Positions 35,951-45,312 of a stretch of 64,000 bases of DNA are shown piece after piece. The number at the start of each line of letters is the position of its first letter. The first letter of the stretch is position 1. The notes under the pieces are model-generated. The model worked only from the letters and a program-made list of their open reading frames with translations. It was not told the origin of the DNA and did no database searches. The stretch comes from Coriobacteriaceae bacterium (GTDB lineage Bacteria; Actinomycetota; Coriobacteriia; Coriobacteriales; UMGS124): assembly GCA_019421015.1 (NCBI GenBank), contig JAHZGC010000011.1, positions 14,409 through 78,408 of the forward strand, in the 5' to 3' direction. A program made the translations under genes and the position numbers.

Positions 35951-37129
35951 GTGGGCTCCTCCTTTGGCCACAGCATCCGCATGCAGGTCTTCGGCCAGTC
36001 CCACTCCGCCGCCATAGGCGTGGTGGTCGACGGCCTGCCCGCCGGCGAGCCGGTGGACCTCGACCGCCTGGCCGCCTTCATGGCCCGGCGCGCGCCGGGC
36101 CAGGGGGCGTGGGCCACACCGCGCAAGGAGGCCGACGCCCCGCGCGTGCTCTCGGGCCTCAACGACCGCGGGCGTACCTGCGGCGCGCCCCTGGCCCTCC
36201 TGATCGAAAACACCAACACGCGCTCCAAGGACTACTCCCAGATCGCCCGCAACCCGCGGCCCGGCCACGCCGACCTCACGGCCCAGGCCCGCTGGCACGG
36301 CGAGCAGGACGTGGCGGGGGGCGGCCACTTCTCGGGTCGCCTTACCGCCTGCATCGCCATGGCCGGCGCTGTGTGCCTGCAGATCCTCGAGCGCCGCGGT
36401 GTCCATGTGGGCGCCCACATCGCCCGCGTCGCGGGCATCGACGACGCCCCCTTCGACCCCGTGGCCCTGACCGAGGGCGAGCTCATGGCCCCCGGCACCA
36501 AGCCCTTCGCGGTCGTCGACGACGAGGCGGGCCTCGCCATGCAGGCCGCCATCGCCGGGGCCCGGGCCGCCGGGGACTCCGTGGGCGGCGTCGTGGAGTG
36601 CGTGGCGCTCGGGCTGCCGGCGGGCGTGGGGTCCCCCATGTTCGACGGCCTCGAGAACCGCATCGCCGCGCTGGCCTTCGGCATCCCCGCGGTCAAGGGG
36701 GTGGAGTTCGGCGCGGGCTTTGCGGCGGCCGACCTCTACGGCAGCCAGAACAACGACCCCTACGCCGTGGACGGGGAGGGACGGGCGCGCCCGCGCACCA
36801 ACAACGCGGGGGGCATCCTGGGCGGCATCAGCACCGGGGCGCCCCTGCTGTTCCGCTGCGCCTTCAAGCCCACCCCCTCCATCGCGCTCGAGCAGCGCAC
36901 GGTCGACCTGCAAGACGGCGGCGACGCCACCCTTGCGGTGGTGGGGCGCCACGACCCCTGCATCGTGCCGCGCGCGGTGCCGGTGGTCGAGGCCGCCTGC
37001 GCCTTCGCCCTGGCCGACGCCCTGGCCGACGACGGGATGCTCGGCCCCGTGAGCGACCGCGACCGAGACCCCGCCGAGACGGCGCGCCTGCGCGAACTGT
37101 TCGGCGATCCTGCGGAGCGCTTCGCCTAA
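35951..37129 (+). CDS. aroC: Chorismate synthase
   Basis: The 392-aa FMN-dependent lyase makes chorismate from EPSP. Family segments include FGHSIRMQVFGQSHS, GVVVDGLPAGEPVDLD, RPGHADLTAQARW, the GGHFSGRLTA region, YGSQNNDPYAV and NAGGILGGISTGAP, followed by RHDPCIVPRAVPVVEA. GTG 35951 starts 2 bases after the aroBA stop with GGAAGGGGGG as ribosome site; a longer in-frame reading overlapping aroA has no conserved sequence. Length is normal for the longer aroC type. Confidence 0.94.
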   Translation: MGSSFGHSIRMQVFGQSHSAAIGVVVDGLPAGEPVDLDRLAAFMARRAPGQGAWATPRKEADAPRVLSGLNDRGRTCGAPLALLIENTNTRSKDYSQIARNPRPGHADLTAQARWHGEQDVAGGGHFSGRLTACIAMAGAVCLQILERRGVHVGAHIARVAGIDDAPFDPVALTEGELMAPGTKPFAVVDDEAGLAMQAAIAGARAAGDSVGGVVECVALGLPAGVGSPMFDGLENRIAALAFGIPAVKGVEFGAGFAAADLYGSQNNDPYAVDGEGRARPRTNNAGGILGGISTGAPLLFRCAFKPTPSIALEQRTVDLQDGGDATLAVVGRHDPCIVPRAVPVVEAACAFALADALADDGMLGPVSDRDRDPAETARLRELFGDPAERFA

Positions 37130-37235
37130 TCCGCACCTTTGCCGGCACCGCGGGCTTCTCCGCCCCATAACCCACATCCCGCGGCTCTCGCGCATCCTGT
37201 GCGGGAGCCTCCAAAGTCCAGAAAGGACCCCACCC

Positions 37236-38405
37236 ATGGCAAACGAACCCGCCCCCCAGCCCACCGACCTCGCCGCCCTGCGCGTCGAGATGGACCAGAT
37301 CAACCGCGACATGCTCGAGCTCTTCGAGCGCCGCATGGACGTGGCCGCCCGCGTGGCCGACTACAAGCGCGCCAAGGGCATCGCGGTCAGCGACCCCGCC
37401 CGCGAGCGCGCTATCCTGGCCGAGGTGCGCCGCGAGGCCAAGCCCGGCATGGACTCTTACGCCACCGTGCTGTTCTCGCTGCTCATGGAGATGAGCAGCG
37501 GCTACCAGGAGCGCCTGCTGCACCCCACGAGCCCCCTCAAGGAGCAGATCGAGAGCGCCCTGGCCAACACCCCGCAGCTCTTTCCCCCTGCGGCCATGGT
37601 GGCCTGCCAGGGTGTCGAGGGAGCCTACAGCCAGCTCGCCTGCGACAAGATCTTCAAGCATCCCACCATCAGCTACTTCAAGAACTTCGAGGGCGTGTTC
37701 CAGGCCATCGAGGCCGGGTTCTGCGACTACGGCGTGCTGCCGCTCGAGAACTCCTCGGCCGGCACCGTGAGCGCCGTCTACGACCTCATGATGCGCCACG
37801 ACTTCCATATCGTGCGCACCTGCCGCCTCAAGGTGGACCACGACGTGCTCGCGCTGCCCGGCGCCACGCTCGCGGGCATCACCCAGATCTTCTCGCACGA
37901 GCAGGCCATCGCCCAGTGCTCCAAGTTCCTCGAGGGCCTCAAGGGCGTCACGGTCACCACGGTGGCCAACACCGCCGAGGCCGCGCGCATGGTGGCCGAG
38001 TCTGGCCGCACCGACGTGGCAGCCCTCAGCAGCCGCTCCTGCGCCGACGTCTACGGCCTGGTGGCCCTGGCCAGGCAGGTCAACGACACCGACAACAACT
38101 ACACGCGCTTCGCCTGCATCGGCAAGGGCCTGCAGGTCTTCCCCGGCGCCGACCGTACCTCGCTCATGATGGTGCTGCCCCACGAGCCCGGCTCGCTCTA
38201 CAAGGTGCTGGCGCGCCTCTACTCGCTCGACATCAACCTGACCAAGCTCGAGAGCCGCCCCATCCTTGGGCGCGACTTCGAGTTCATGTTCTACTTTGAC
38301 CTCGAGACGCCGGTCTACTCGCCCGAGTTCGCCGCCCTGGTGTGCGAGCTCGACGACATCTGCGAGGACTTCAAGTACCTCGGCAGCTACTCCGAGATTG
38401 CGTAA
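37236..38405 (+). CDS. pheA: Bifunctional chorismate mutase / prephenate dehydratase (P-protein)
   Basis: The 389-aa protein has an AroQ-type chorismate mutase (residues about 10-95, DQINRDMLELFERRMDVAARVADYK), a prephenate dehydratase domain (about 115-295, CQGVEGAYSQLAC, LPLENSSAGTVSAVYDLM, NTAEAARMVAESG, NYTRFACIGKG) and a C-terminal ACT domain (about 300-385, HEPGSLYKVLARLYSLDINLTKLESRP) for phenylalanine feedback. It feeds phenylalanine and supplies prephenate for TyrA. It starts 106 bases after aroC with AGAAAGGA as ribosome site. Confidence 0.94.
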   Translation: MANEPAPQPTDLAALRVEMDQINRDMLELFERRMDVAARVADYKRAKGIAVSDPARERAILAEVRREAKPGMDSYATVLFSLLMEMSSGYQERLLHPTSPLKEQIESALANTPQLFPPAAMVACQGVEGAYSQLACDKIFKHPTISYFKNFEGVFQAIEAGFCDYGVLPLENSSAGTVSAVYDLMMRHDFHIVRTCRLKVDHDVLALPGATLAGITQIFSHEQAIAQCSKFLEGLKGVTVTTVANTAEAARMVAESGRTDVAALSSRSCADVYGLVALARQVNDTDNNYTRFACIGKGLQVFPGADRTSLMMVLPHEPGSLYKVLARLYSLDINLTKLESRPILGRDFEFMFYFDLETPVYSPEFAALVCELDDICEDFKYLGSYSEIA

Positions 38406-38420
38406 GAGGGAGAAGGAACC

Positions 38421-39803
38421 ATGGCAGGCGAGGAGAAACCCCGGTACCAGGCGGTGCTCGACGGCGAGAAGGAGCTGACCTTCGGGCTGCTCGGCGAGCG
38501 CCTGGGGCACAGCCATTCCCCGGCCATCCACGGGCTGCTGGGGAGCACGCCCTACGAGGCCGTTGAGGTGCCCCGCGACCGCGTGGGGGAGTTCCTCGCC
38601 GCACGGCGCTTCACGGGGCTCAACGTCACCATACCCTACAAGAAGGTGGCCGCCGCGGCCTGCGACGCGCTCTCGCCGGCCGCGGCCCGCCTGGGCAACG
38701 CGAACACGCTGGTCCTGCAGGAAGACGGGCTGCTCTACGGAGACAACACCGACTACCACGGCTTTGCCCGCCAGCTCGCCTCCACGGGCGTCTCCCCCCA
38801 GGGTCGCGTGTGCCTGGTGCTCGGTGACGGCGGGGCGGCCGCCACGGTGCGCGCGGTCCTTGAGGACGGGGGAGCCGCCGAGGTGCTCACCGCCACGAGG
38901 CGTCCGGGCGAGGGACGGCTCGTCCTTGCGGCGTTGAACGGGGGGCGGTCGCTGCCTGACGGGACGCCCGTGGACCCCGCTGACGCAGCCGCGGCCGAGG
39001 CCGCCCGGGGCCGGGTCGAGATCGTGGTGAACGCCACGCCTGCGGGCATGTACCCCCACGCCGACGACCCGGCCCTGATCGACCTCTCCCGCCTGCCGCG
39101 TCTGGCCTGCGTCTGCGACCTGGTCTACAACCCGCTCTCGACCCGCCTCGTCCAGCAGGCCCGGCAGCTCGGCGTGCCGGCGGCCGGCGGCCTGCTCATG
39201 CTCGTGGCCCAGGCCAAGCGTTCGAGCGACCGCTTTTTGGGCGTCGACCGGCCCGACGACGTCGAGGACGAGGTCTTCTCGGCCATGCTCGGGCGGCTCA
39301 GGTCCATCAGCCTCATCGGCATGCCCGGATGCGGCAAGACAAGGACGGGGCAGGCCCTCGCCGAGCTGCTCGGCCTCGAGTTCGTGGACGTCGACGACTT
39401 GGTGCCCCAGGCTGCCGGCATGAGCATCCAGGAGATCTTTGCCACCCAGGGCGAGGAGGCCTTCAGGGCCTTCGAGAGCGCCTGCACCGCCGAGGCCCTC
39501 TCAAGGCCGGGTCGCGTCGTGGCCACCGGGGGCGGGGTGGTAACCCGACCCCGCAACCTGCCGGTGCTGCGCCAGAACGGGCCCGTCGTGCTGCTGACCC
39601 GCGGCCTCGACCCGCACGACGGCGAGGAACTCGCCCTGGAGGGGCGCCCCGTGAGCCAGGCCAAGGGCCTCGAGCGTATCCGCGCCGAGCGCGAGCCGCT
39701 CTACCGGGCCTGGGCCGACGTGGAGGTGCCCCCGCACCCCGACGGCCCGGCGGCCACGGCCGCCCTGGTGGCCGAAGCGATTTCTCGCTGGGAACGGCAA
39801 TAG
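38421..39803 (+). CDS. aroEK: Bifunctional shikimate dehydrogenase / shikimate kinase (AroE-AroK fusion)
   Basis: A 460-aa fusion. Residues 1 to about 285 are AroE: GERLGHSHSPAIHG, TGLNVTIPYK (catalytic Lys), NANTLV, GDNTDYHGF and VNATPAGMYP. From about 293 it is shikimate kinase: SLIGMPGCGKTRTGQALAE (Walker A near 298-306), FVDVDDLVPQAAG, and VATGGGVVTR. The two activities are consecutive (steps 4 and 5), so channelling is plausible. It follows pheA by 15 bases with GGGAGAAGGA as ribosome site and ends the aro run. Confidence 0.93.
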   Translation: MAGEEKPRYQAVLDGEKELTFGLLGERLGHSHSPAIHGLLGSTPYEAVEVPRDRVGEFLAARRFTGLNVTIPYKKVAAAACDALSPAAARLGNANTLVLQEDGLLYGDNTDYHGFARQLASTGVSPQGRVCLVLGDGGAAATVRAVLEDGGAAEVLTATRRPGEGRLVLAALNGGRSLPDGTPVDPADAAAAEAARGRVEIVVNATPAGMYPHADDPALIDLSRLPRLACVCDLVYNPLSTRLVQQARQLGVPAAGGLLMLVAQAKRSSDRFLGVDRPDDVEDEVFSAMLGRLRSISLIGMPGCGKTRTGQALAELLGLEFVDVDDLVPQAAGMSIQEIFATQGEEAFRAFESACTAEALSRPGRVVATGGGVVTRPRNLPVLRQNGPVVLLTRGLDPHDGEELALEGRPVSQAKGLERIRAEREPLYRAWADVEVPPHPDGPAATAALVAEAISRWERQ

Positions 39804-39882
39804 TTTTTTGCAGCCTTGCCCCATGGCGCGACGGCTCCTTTGAGATGGGTATAGACCCCTCCAACGTGAAAGGAGCCTGCGC

Positions 39883-40728
39883 ATGCTCAAGAACGCCGTG
39901 TGGATCACCGGGGCCAAAGGCGCCGTGGGGTCCTACCTGGAACAGCTGCTCGAGAACCGCGGCTACGAGGTGCTCCCCACCGACGCCGAGATCGATGTCT
40001 GCGACCTCGAGGCCGTCAACGAGTTCGCCTCAAAGAACCGCCCCGTCACGGTGATCAACTGCGCGGCGCTCGCTGGGCGAGCGGCCGCCGACGACGACCC
40101 CACCGAGGCCTACCGCGTCAACGCCGTCGGCGCGCGCAACATCGCCATAGCCTCGGCCTCGGTGGGTGCCAAGCTCGTGCACCTCTCGACCGACGACGTC
40201 TTTCCCTGCGATCTGCGCACCCCGGTCAACGAGTTCGATACCCCGGTTCCCGACTGCGTCTACGGCAAGTCCAAGCTGGCGGGGGAGAACTTCGTGAGGA
40301 GCCTCAACCGCGAGAGCACCGTCGTGCGCTCGAGCTGGATCTACGGGCTCGGGAGGACCGGCTCGCTGCGCGACATCCTCGAGACCGTGCGTCGCGGCGA
40401 CGAGGTCCATGCCCTCACCGACCAGGTCGGTTCGCCCACCTCCATCGCCACCTACGCGAACTACATCGTGGCCCTTATGGAGGCGGGGGAGTACGGGACC
40501 TTCCATGTGAGCTGTGCGGGCACCTGCAGCCGGTTCGAGTTCGCCAAGGCAGCCCTTGAGTACGCAGGCCTCCCCACCGCCGGGCTCGTCCCCGCTATGG
40601 ACATGGCCCGCTCCTACTTCATCGACCTCGATAACCTCATGCTGCGCCTCGTGGGCTTCGAGCCGGTCCCCGACTGGCACGAGGACCTCCACGCCTACAT
40701 GGATGCCAACGGGCTTCTCGCACTCTAG
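39883..40728 (+). CDS. NAD-dependent epimerase/dTDP-4-dehydrorhamnose reductase-like protein
   Basis: The 281-aa protein is a RmlD-type short-chain reductase: ITGAKGAVGSYL (residues 8-19), the D-x-x-D turn DAEIDVCD, VINCAALAGRAAADDD, HLSTDDVF and the catalytic YGKSK near residue 126. RmlD makes dTDP-rhamnose; no other rhamnose genes are nearby, so another sugar-nucleotide or quinone substrate is possible. AAAGGAG precedes ATG 39883. The symporter gene follows after 18 bases, probably in one transcript. Confidence 0.82.
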   Translation: MLKNAVWITGAKGAVGSYLEQLLENRGYEVLPTDAEIDVCDLEAVNEFASKNRPVTVINCAALAGRAAADDDPTEAYRVNAVGARNIAIASASVGAKLVHLSTDDVFPCDLRTPVNEFDTPVPDCVYGKSKLAGENFVRSLNRESTVVRSSWIYGLGRTGSLRDILETVRRGDEVHALTDQVGSPTSIATYANYIVALMEAGEYGTFHVSCAGTCSRFEFAKAALEYAGLPTAGLVPAMDMARSYFIDLDNLMLRLVGFEPVPDWHEDLHAYMDANGLLAL

Positions 40729-40746
40729 CCTCGGAAAGGAACCGCC

Positions 40747-42228
40747 ATGACCACCTCCGAAGAGCGTGCCGAGACCCCTGAGCCCGACGGCACGACGCTC
40801 AAGCCCCTCGACCCCAACGACCCCATCGACCGCGTCCGCCTGAACGCCTCGGCGCGTCGGACCAAGGTGGCCCACCGGCCGGCACGCCACGTCGACACCC
40901 CCGACGAGGCCCTGGCCCGGGCCCAAAGGCGCCAGGGCAAGCTCGGGCTCACCGGCTGGATCTTTATCGGCCTGGGGCTCGGCCTGCTGTGCGGCGTGGT
41001 CTTCCACTACCTGGTGCCTGCCGGGCCCGTGCGCGACGACGTCTTTGTCAACGGCGTGTTCTACGTGGTCGGCCAGGGTTTTTTGCGCCTCATGCAGATG
41101 CTCGTCGTCCCGCTCGTCTTCTGCTCGATCGTGTGCGGCGCGGCCTCCATCGGAGACACCAAGACGCTGGGCGCCATCGGCGTCAAGACCATCCTGTTCT
41201 ACCTCTTCACCACCGCCGTGGCCGTGGCCGTGGCCCTAGGCGTCGCGACCCTTATCAACCCGGGCAGCGGGGTCGACATGGGGTCGGTCGTACCTGCCCA
41301 GGCCACCGTGGCCGCCGCCGACGAGCTCTCCATAGCCGACACCGTGCTCAACATCGTGCCCCAGAACCCCATAGGCGCGCTTGCCAACGGGGACATGCTC
41401 CCCATCATCTTCTTTGCGCTGTTCTGCGGCATCGTGATCGCGGTTTTGGGCAAGCGCGTCGAGACGGTCCACCGCCTGTTCGAGCAGTTCAATGAGATCA
41501 TGATGAAGATGACCACGCTGGTCATGTACGTGGCGCCGCTCGGCGTCTTCTGCATCCTGGCGCGCACCTTTGCCGGCATTGGCTTCGATGCCTTTCTCCC
41601 CATGCTCAAGTACATGGGCGGCGTCGCGGTGGCCCTGGCGATCCAGTGCTTCGGGGTCTACATGCTGCTGCTCATGGCCTTCACGCGCCTGAACCCCCTG
41701 ATCTTCCTGCGCAAGTTCTTCCCGGTCATGGCCTTTGCCTTTTCGACCGCCACGTCGAACGCCACGATCCCCATGAACATCTCCTATCTGGAGCGGCGTA
41801 TCGGCGTGAGCCGCAAAGTGAGCTCCTTCACCATCCCGCTCGGCGCCACCATCAACATGGACGGCACGGCGATCATGCAGGGGGTGGCCGTGGTGTTCAC
41901 CTCGCAGCTCTTCGGCATCGACCTCGGCCCGGCCGACTACGCCACGGTCATAGCCACGGCCACACTCGCCTCCATAGGCACGGCGGGGGTGCCGTCGGTG
42001 GGGCTGATAACCCTGAGCATGGTCTTTAACTCGGTGGGGCTGCCCCTTGAGGGGATCGCGCTCATCATGGGCATAGACCGCATCCTCGACATGCTGCGCA
42101 CCGCCGTGAACATCACCGGCGACGCCGTGGTGACCACCATCGTGGCCAAGCAGTCGGGCGCCATGGACCCGGCGGTCTACCGCGACCCCCAGGCAGGGCA
42201 GGACGGCTCCCTGGCCGAAGCAGCATGA
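40747..42228 (+). CDS. Dicarboxylate/amino acid:cation symporter (DAACS family)
   Basis: A 493-aa membrane transporter of the GltP/DctA family with a long hydrophilic N-terminus (about 70 residues, DPNDPIDRVRLN) before the first membrane segment. Family hallmarks are ATSNATIPMNI (substrate hairpin), SFTIPLGATINMDGTAIMQG, ATLASIGTAGVPSVGL and MGIDRILDMLRTAVNITGDA. It imports glutamate, aspartate or C4-dicarboxylates with Na+ or H+. Fumarate or succinate import would fit the exported reductases, but this is a guess. It is convergent with aroQ. Confidence 0.9.
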   Translation: MTTSEERAETPEPDGTTLKPLDPNDPIDRVRLNASARRTKVAHRPARHVDTPDEALARAQRRQGKLGLTGWIFIGLGLGLLCGVVFHYLVPAGPVRDDVFVNGVFYVVGQGFLRLMQMLVVPLVFCSIVCGAASIGDTKTLGAIGVKTILFYLFTTAVAVAVALGVATLINPGSGVDMGSVVPAQATVAAADELSIADTVLNIVPQNPIGALANGDMLPIIFFALFCGIVIAVLGKRVETVHRLFEQFNEIMMKMTTLVMYVAPLGVFCILARTFAGIGFDAFLPMLKYMGGVAVALAIQCFGVYMLLLMAFTRLNPLIFLRKFFPVMAFAFSTATSNATIPMNISYLERRIGVSRKVSSFTIPLGATINMDGTAIMQGVAVVFTSQLFGIDLGPADYATVIATATLASIGTAGVPSVGLITLSMVFNSVGLPLEGIALIMGIDRILDMLRTAVNITGDAVVTTIVAKQSGAMDPAVYRDPQAGQDGSLAEAA

Positions 42229-42258
42229 CCTATAAGGTCGGCCGCGCGGTACACGGAG

Positions 42259-42693
42259 TTAGTTGAGCCGCTCCGCTATGATCCGAAGGGCGTGGCGGTA
42301 CCCCTCGATCCCCTCGCCGCAGATGGTGGCCACGCAGGCGGCGCGCACGTAGGAGACCTGTCGGAAGTCCTCGCGGCTGGCGACGTCGCTGATATGGACC
42401 TCCACGGTGGGGATGCCTACGGCCTTGAGGGCGTCGAGCAGGGCGATGCTCGTGTGCGTGTAGGCGCCGGGGTTCATCACGATGCCGTCGTAGACGCCAT
42501 AGGCCCGCTGGACCGCGTCCACGAGGTCGCCCTCGTGGTTGGACTGGTAGGTGTCGACCCGCTCGAAGCCAAGCTCCCGCCCCGCCCGCTCCACGAGGGA
42601 CAGGAGCGCCTGGTAGTCCTGCGTCCCATAGATGGCCGGCTCCCGCAGGCCGAGCAGGTTGATGTTTGGTCCGTTGATGACGAGCGCCTTCAT
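42259..42693 (-). CDS. aroQ: Type II 3-dehydroquinate dehydratase
   Basis: The 144-aa enzyme catalyses step 3 of the shikimate pathway and completes the set in this locus. Family segments are VINGPNINLLGLREPAIYG (with the active-site Tyr), YQSNHEGDLVDAVQ, MNPGAYTHTSIALLDAL (Asn and active-site His) and VEVHISDVASREDFR. ATG 42693 is chosen because the conserved MKALVINGPN begins there, with AAAGGA upstream. It is on the opposite strand and is separated from the aro run by two genes. Confidence 0.94.
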   Translation of the reverse strand: MKALVINGPNINLLGLREPAIYGTQDYQALLSLVERAGRELGFERVDTYQSNHEGDLVDAVQRAYGVYDGIVMNPGAYTHTSIALLDALKAVGIPTVEVHISDVASREDFRQVSYVRAACVATICGEGIEGYRHALRIIAERLN

Positions 42694-42756
42694 AGGGTTC
42701 CTTTCGCATGGGCTAACGGCTAAAGCCAAGGGTTGCAAGACGGTTATGGGCAGGGG

Positions 42757-45312
42757 CTAAGCATAGGCCTTTATCCAGACAAAGCCCAGCCTGCGCAGGG
42801 GGCCCAACCGGCCATAGGCCGACTGTGCGACCCTGCGGTAGGTCTCGAGGTCGTCGGGATCCGCCGCAGGGCGCGTGCCCCAAGGGTCGCCGAACGCCGC
42901 GTCCATGGCCTTCTCGGCCAAATGCCGCACCTCCGAAACGGAGACGTCGGCGACCTCGTGGGCCAGCTCGTCGGCAAAGCCGTCCTCCGTCCCGTAACGG
43001 CCTTCCAAAAGGCCGGCGTAGTGGAGAAGCGCCACCAGGTCGGCAAGGAGCTCGTCGGCCCCCGCGCCGGCCCGCGAAGCAATGATGCGGCGGCGACGTC
43101 GCACCAGCGCCATACCTGCCAGCAGGACGACCAAGACGAGCGCGACCGTCAGGGCCCCCCCGAGGGCAACGGGACCCCAAAGATGCCCTTCCTTCGAGGG
43201 GGCGCTCTCGGTACCCTCGACGGCAGCGGTCGGGGCATCCGGGATCTCGGGGGAGAGGGATGCGCCCTGCGGGACCTGGTCAGAAACGGTGTCGACGGCC
43301 TCGGGGGCCTCCTGCGGTCCCGCTTCGGGCACCTTGTCCTCCGCCGTCTCGCCTTGCTCCGCGGGGTTCTCCTGCGGTTGTTCCTCCAGAGGTTCCGAGG
43401 GTTCCGAGACATCCGGCACCGGGTCATTGGCGGGGTCGACGAGGGCGTAGGGCGCAGCCTCCTGCGACCCCGCGGGGGTGACCTCAAGGGGAACCCACCC
43501 GAGGTTGGCCGCGTAGACCTCGACCCACGCGTGGGCCCGCGCGCTGCCGAAGGTCGACTCCCAGTCCCCCTGGGCGTTCTGGGAGAAGGCCGAGGGGGGA
43601 GCCGCAAAGCCCGTCACGTAGCGGGCGGGTATCCCGTACATCCGCAGCATGAGGGTGGCCGTGGTGGCAAAGTGCTGGCAGTACCCGGCATGGCCTTCGA
43701 ACAGGAGGTATTCCGGTATCGAGACGTCGCTGGGGAACGTGCCCGGCGAGGTGGTGTAGCGGGCGTTTTGGGCCAGCGTCTCCTTGACAAAGGCTATGGC
43801 CTCTCCCTGGGTCGAGCAAGGGTTTTGGGCTACGAGCTCGCTCAAGCGGGGGAGCTCGTCATAGGGCACCTCGAGATAGGCAGACCTCACGAGGGAGCCG
43901 TAGCCGCCGAGGACCGTGTCCGCTGCGGCCAAGGTCTGCTCGCCGGGGGAGGTCAGCTCCAACCCGCGCGCGTAAAGGTAGGACTCGGCGTCGGGGCCGT
44001 CTAAAAGCGACCCGACGGGAGCGGCTGCATCCAGGACGCCCAGATCGCAGAGGTCTTCGTAGGTCCCGATGCCCACGGCGTCGAAGGCGCGGGTCCCGTT
44101 GGTATCCGATTGGACCGCGACCGCGGCATAGGGCTGGAGCGCCCCCGCGTCTACCGTCGCGTCCGCCGAGCCCAGCCGTAGGTAAAAGCCCGGCAAGAGC
44201 GCCTCCCCGGCCCCAAGGGCGTAGACGCTCGCCGCAAAGAACTCCGCCGAGTGCAGCGCGTTTTGTTGGCCGAACGCCTCGAACGCCGCGGCTGTCGAGG
44301 CGTCTGCGGGGATAGACGGGTCCTCCGCGGCGCTCCAGACCCCGTTGCTGTAGCTGCCCCCGCGATAGGAGGCAAGGTAAAGCGGGTACACCGGGGCCCG
44401 AGACAGGCTCACCGCCACGAGGGGGCGCCCGTCGGGCCCGGAGAGGTCGCCACGGTTCACGGTCCCGCCGCCCAGGCCGGTGGAACGGCCGCGGTAGGCC
44501 GCCGGCACCGCAGCCCCCTCGCCGACGCCGAACCGCTCCGCCACAGAGGTCCACACCCCGTCGACAAAACCGCTGAGCGCGCGTGCCGGGGCTCGAAACG
44601 CCTCCGGGGACAGCCATGCCAAAGACGCGGCCAGCGCCAGCGCGACGCAGGCCACGCCGAGCCCCAGGGCCACGAGCGAGGGCCTGCGTTCGAACCTGCG
44701 GCCCACGTAGCCGTTTGCCAGGATCCCAGCGGTGTAGAGCACCAACAGCGCGACGGGTGCCGCATCGGGCTCGACGCCCTCAAAAGGGCATGCCAAAAGC
44801 ACGGCGGCACCGATCAGGCAGAGCAGCCCGCCGCGGTTCCAGGCAAACACAAGGGCGCCCACGACGAGGCCGAGAAGCCCAAAGGCCACACAGAGCAGCT
44901 GTCCGATGTCGCCCTCGAGGACCGTCCAGCTCGTGACCGAGTCCCAGACAAGCTCCCCCTGGTCTAGCAGGGCATCGCGCCACACGTAAGAGACGCAGGC
45001 GAGGGCAGCGGCGCCCAGGGCGAGGCCGGGCCAGCTGCGCCCCGCAAAGACCGCGCAGGCCCAGACGAGGCAGAGCGGCGCGAGGCCGCCGGCCATGGAC
45101 CAGGGGGGAAGGCCGACCTCGGAAAAGTCGCACACGAGCCATCCAAAGCCCACCACCCCGCATGCGGCCGCAAGCAGCAGCACCAGCTGAGAAAGGGAGG
45201 CCGCGAGCGGGCGAGACGCCTCGCGGGCGCCTCCGACCACCCGCCCCCCTCTGTCGACGGGCAGCACCTGCACCCCATCGATGGCGACGCCCATGCGCCC
45301 GGATGCCTTCAT
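42757..45312 (-). CDS. Transglutaminase-like membrane protein
   Basis: An 851-aa protein with about six N-terminal transmembrane segments (residues 35-240), a large extracytoplasmic region with a transglutaminase-like core, a single membrane segment near residue 735, and a cytoplasmic C-terminal domain like DUF4129. The catalytic Cys is in GHAGYCQHFA (near 546) and the His in ARAHAWVEVY (near 596). The third residue is Glu (WVPLEVTP) rather than the usual Asp. A Pro/Glu/Ser-rich linker lies before the last membrane segment. It overlaps the DUF58 gene by 4 bases, giving the common MoxR-DUF58-transglutaminase operon of unclear cell-envelope function. Confidence 0.87.
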   Translation of the reverse strand: MKASGRMGVAIDGVQVLPVDRGGRVVGGAREASRPLAASLSQLVLLLAAACGVVGFGWLVCDFSEVGLPPWSMAGGLAPLCLVWACAVFAGRSWPGLALGAAALACVSYVWRDALLDQGELVWDSVTSWTVLEGDIGQLLCVAFGLLGLVVGALVFAWNRGGLLCLIGAAVLLACPFEGVEPDAAPVALLVLYTAGILANGYVGRRFERRPSLVALGLGVACVALALAASLAWLSPEAFRAPARALSGFVDGVWTSVAERFGVGEGAAVPAAYRGRSTGLGGGTVNRGDLSGPDGRPLVAVSLSRAPVYPLYLASYRGGSYSNGVWSAAEDPSIPADASTAAAFEAFGQQNALHSAEFFAASVYALGAGEALLPGFYLRLGSADATVDAGALQPYAAVAVQSDTNGTRAFDAVGIGTYEDLCDLGVLDAAAPVGSLLDGPDAESYLYARGLELTSPGEQTLAAADTVLGGYGSLVRSAYLEVPYDELPRLSELVAQNPCSTQGEAIAFVKETLAQNARYTTSPGTFPSDVSIPEYLLFEGHAGYCQHFATTATLMLRMYGIPARYVTGFAAPPSAFSQNAQGDWESTFGSARAHAWVEVYAANLGWVPLEVTPAGSQEAAPYALVDPANDPVPDVSEPSEPLEEQPQENPAEQGETAEDKVPEAGPQEAPEAVDTVSDQVPQGASLSPEIPDAPTAAVEGTESAPSKEGHLWGPVALGGALTVALVLVVLLAGMALVRRRRRIIASRAGAGADELLADLVALLHYAGLLEGRYGTEDGFADELAHEVADVSVSEVRHLAEKAMDAAFGDPWGTRPAADPDDLETYRRVAQSAYGRLGPLRRLGFVWIKAYA

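Noticed and set aside
36864..39059. Minus-strand open frame of 731 codons opposite aroC, pheA and aroE
   Set aside because: Crosses three conserved genes on the other strand; no domain of its own.
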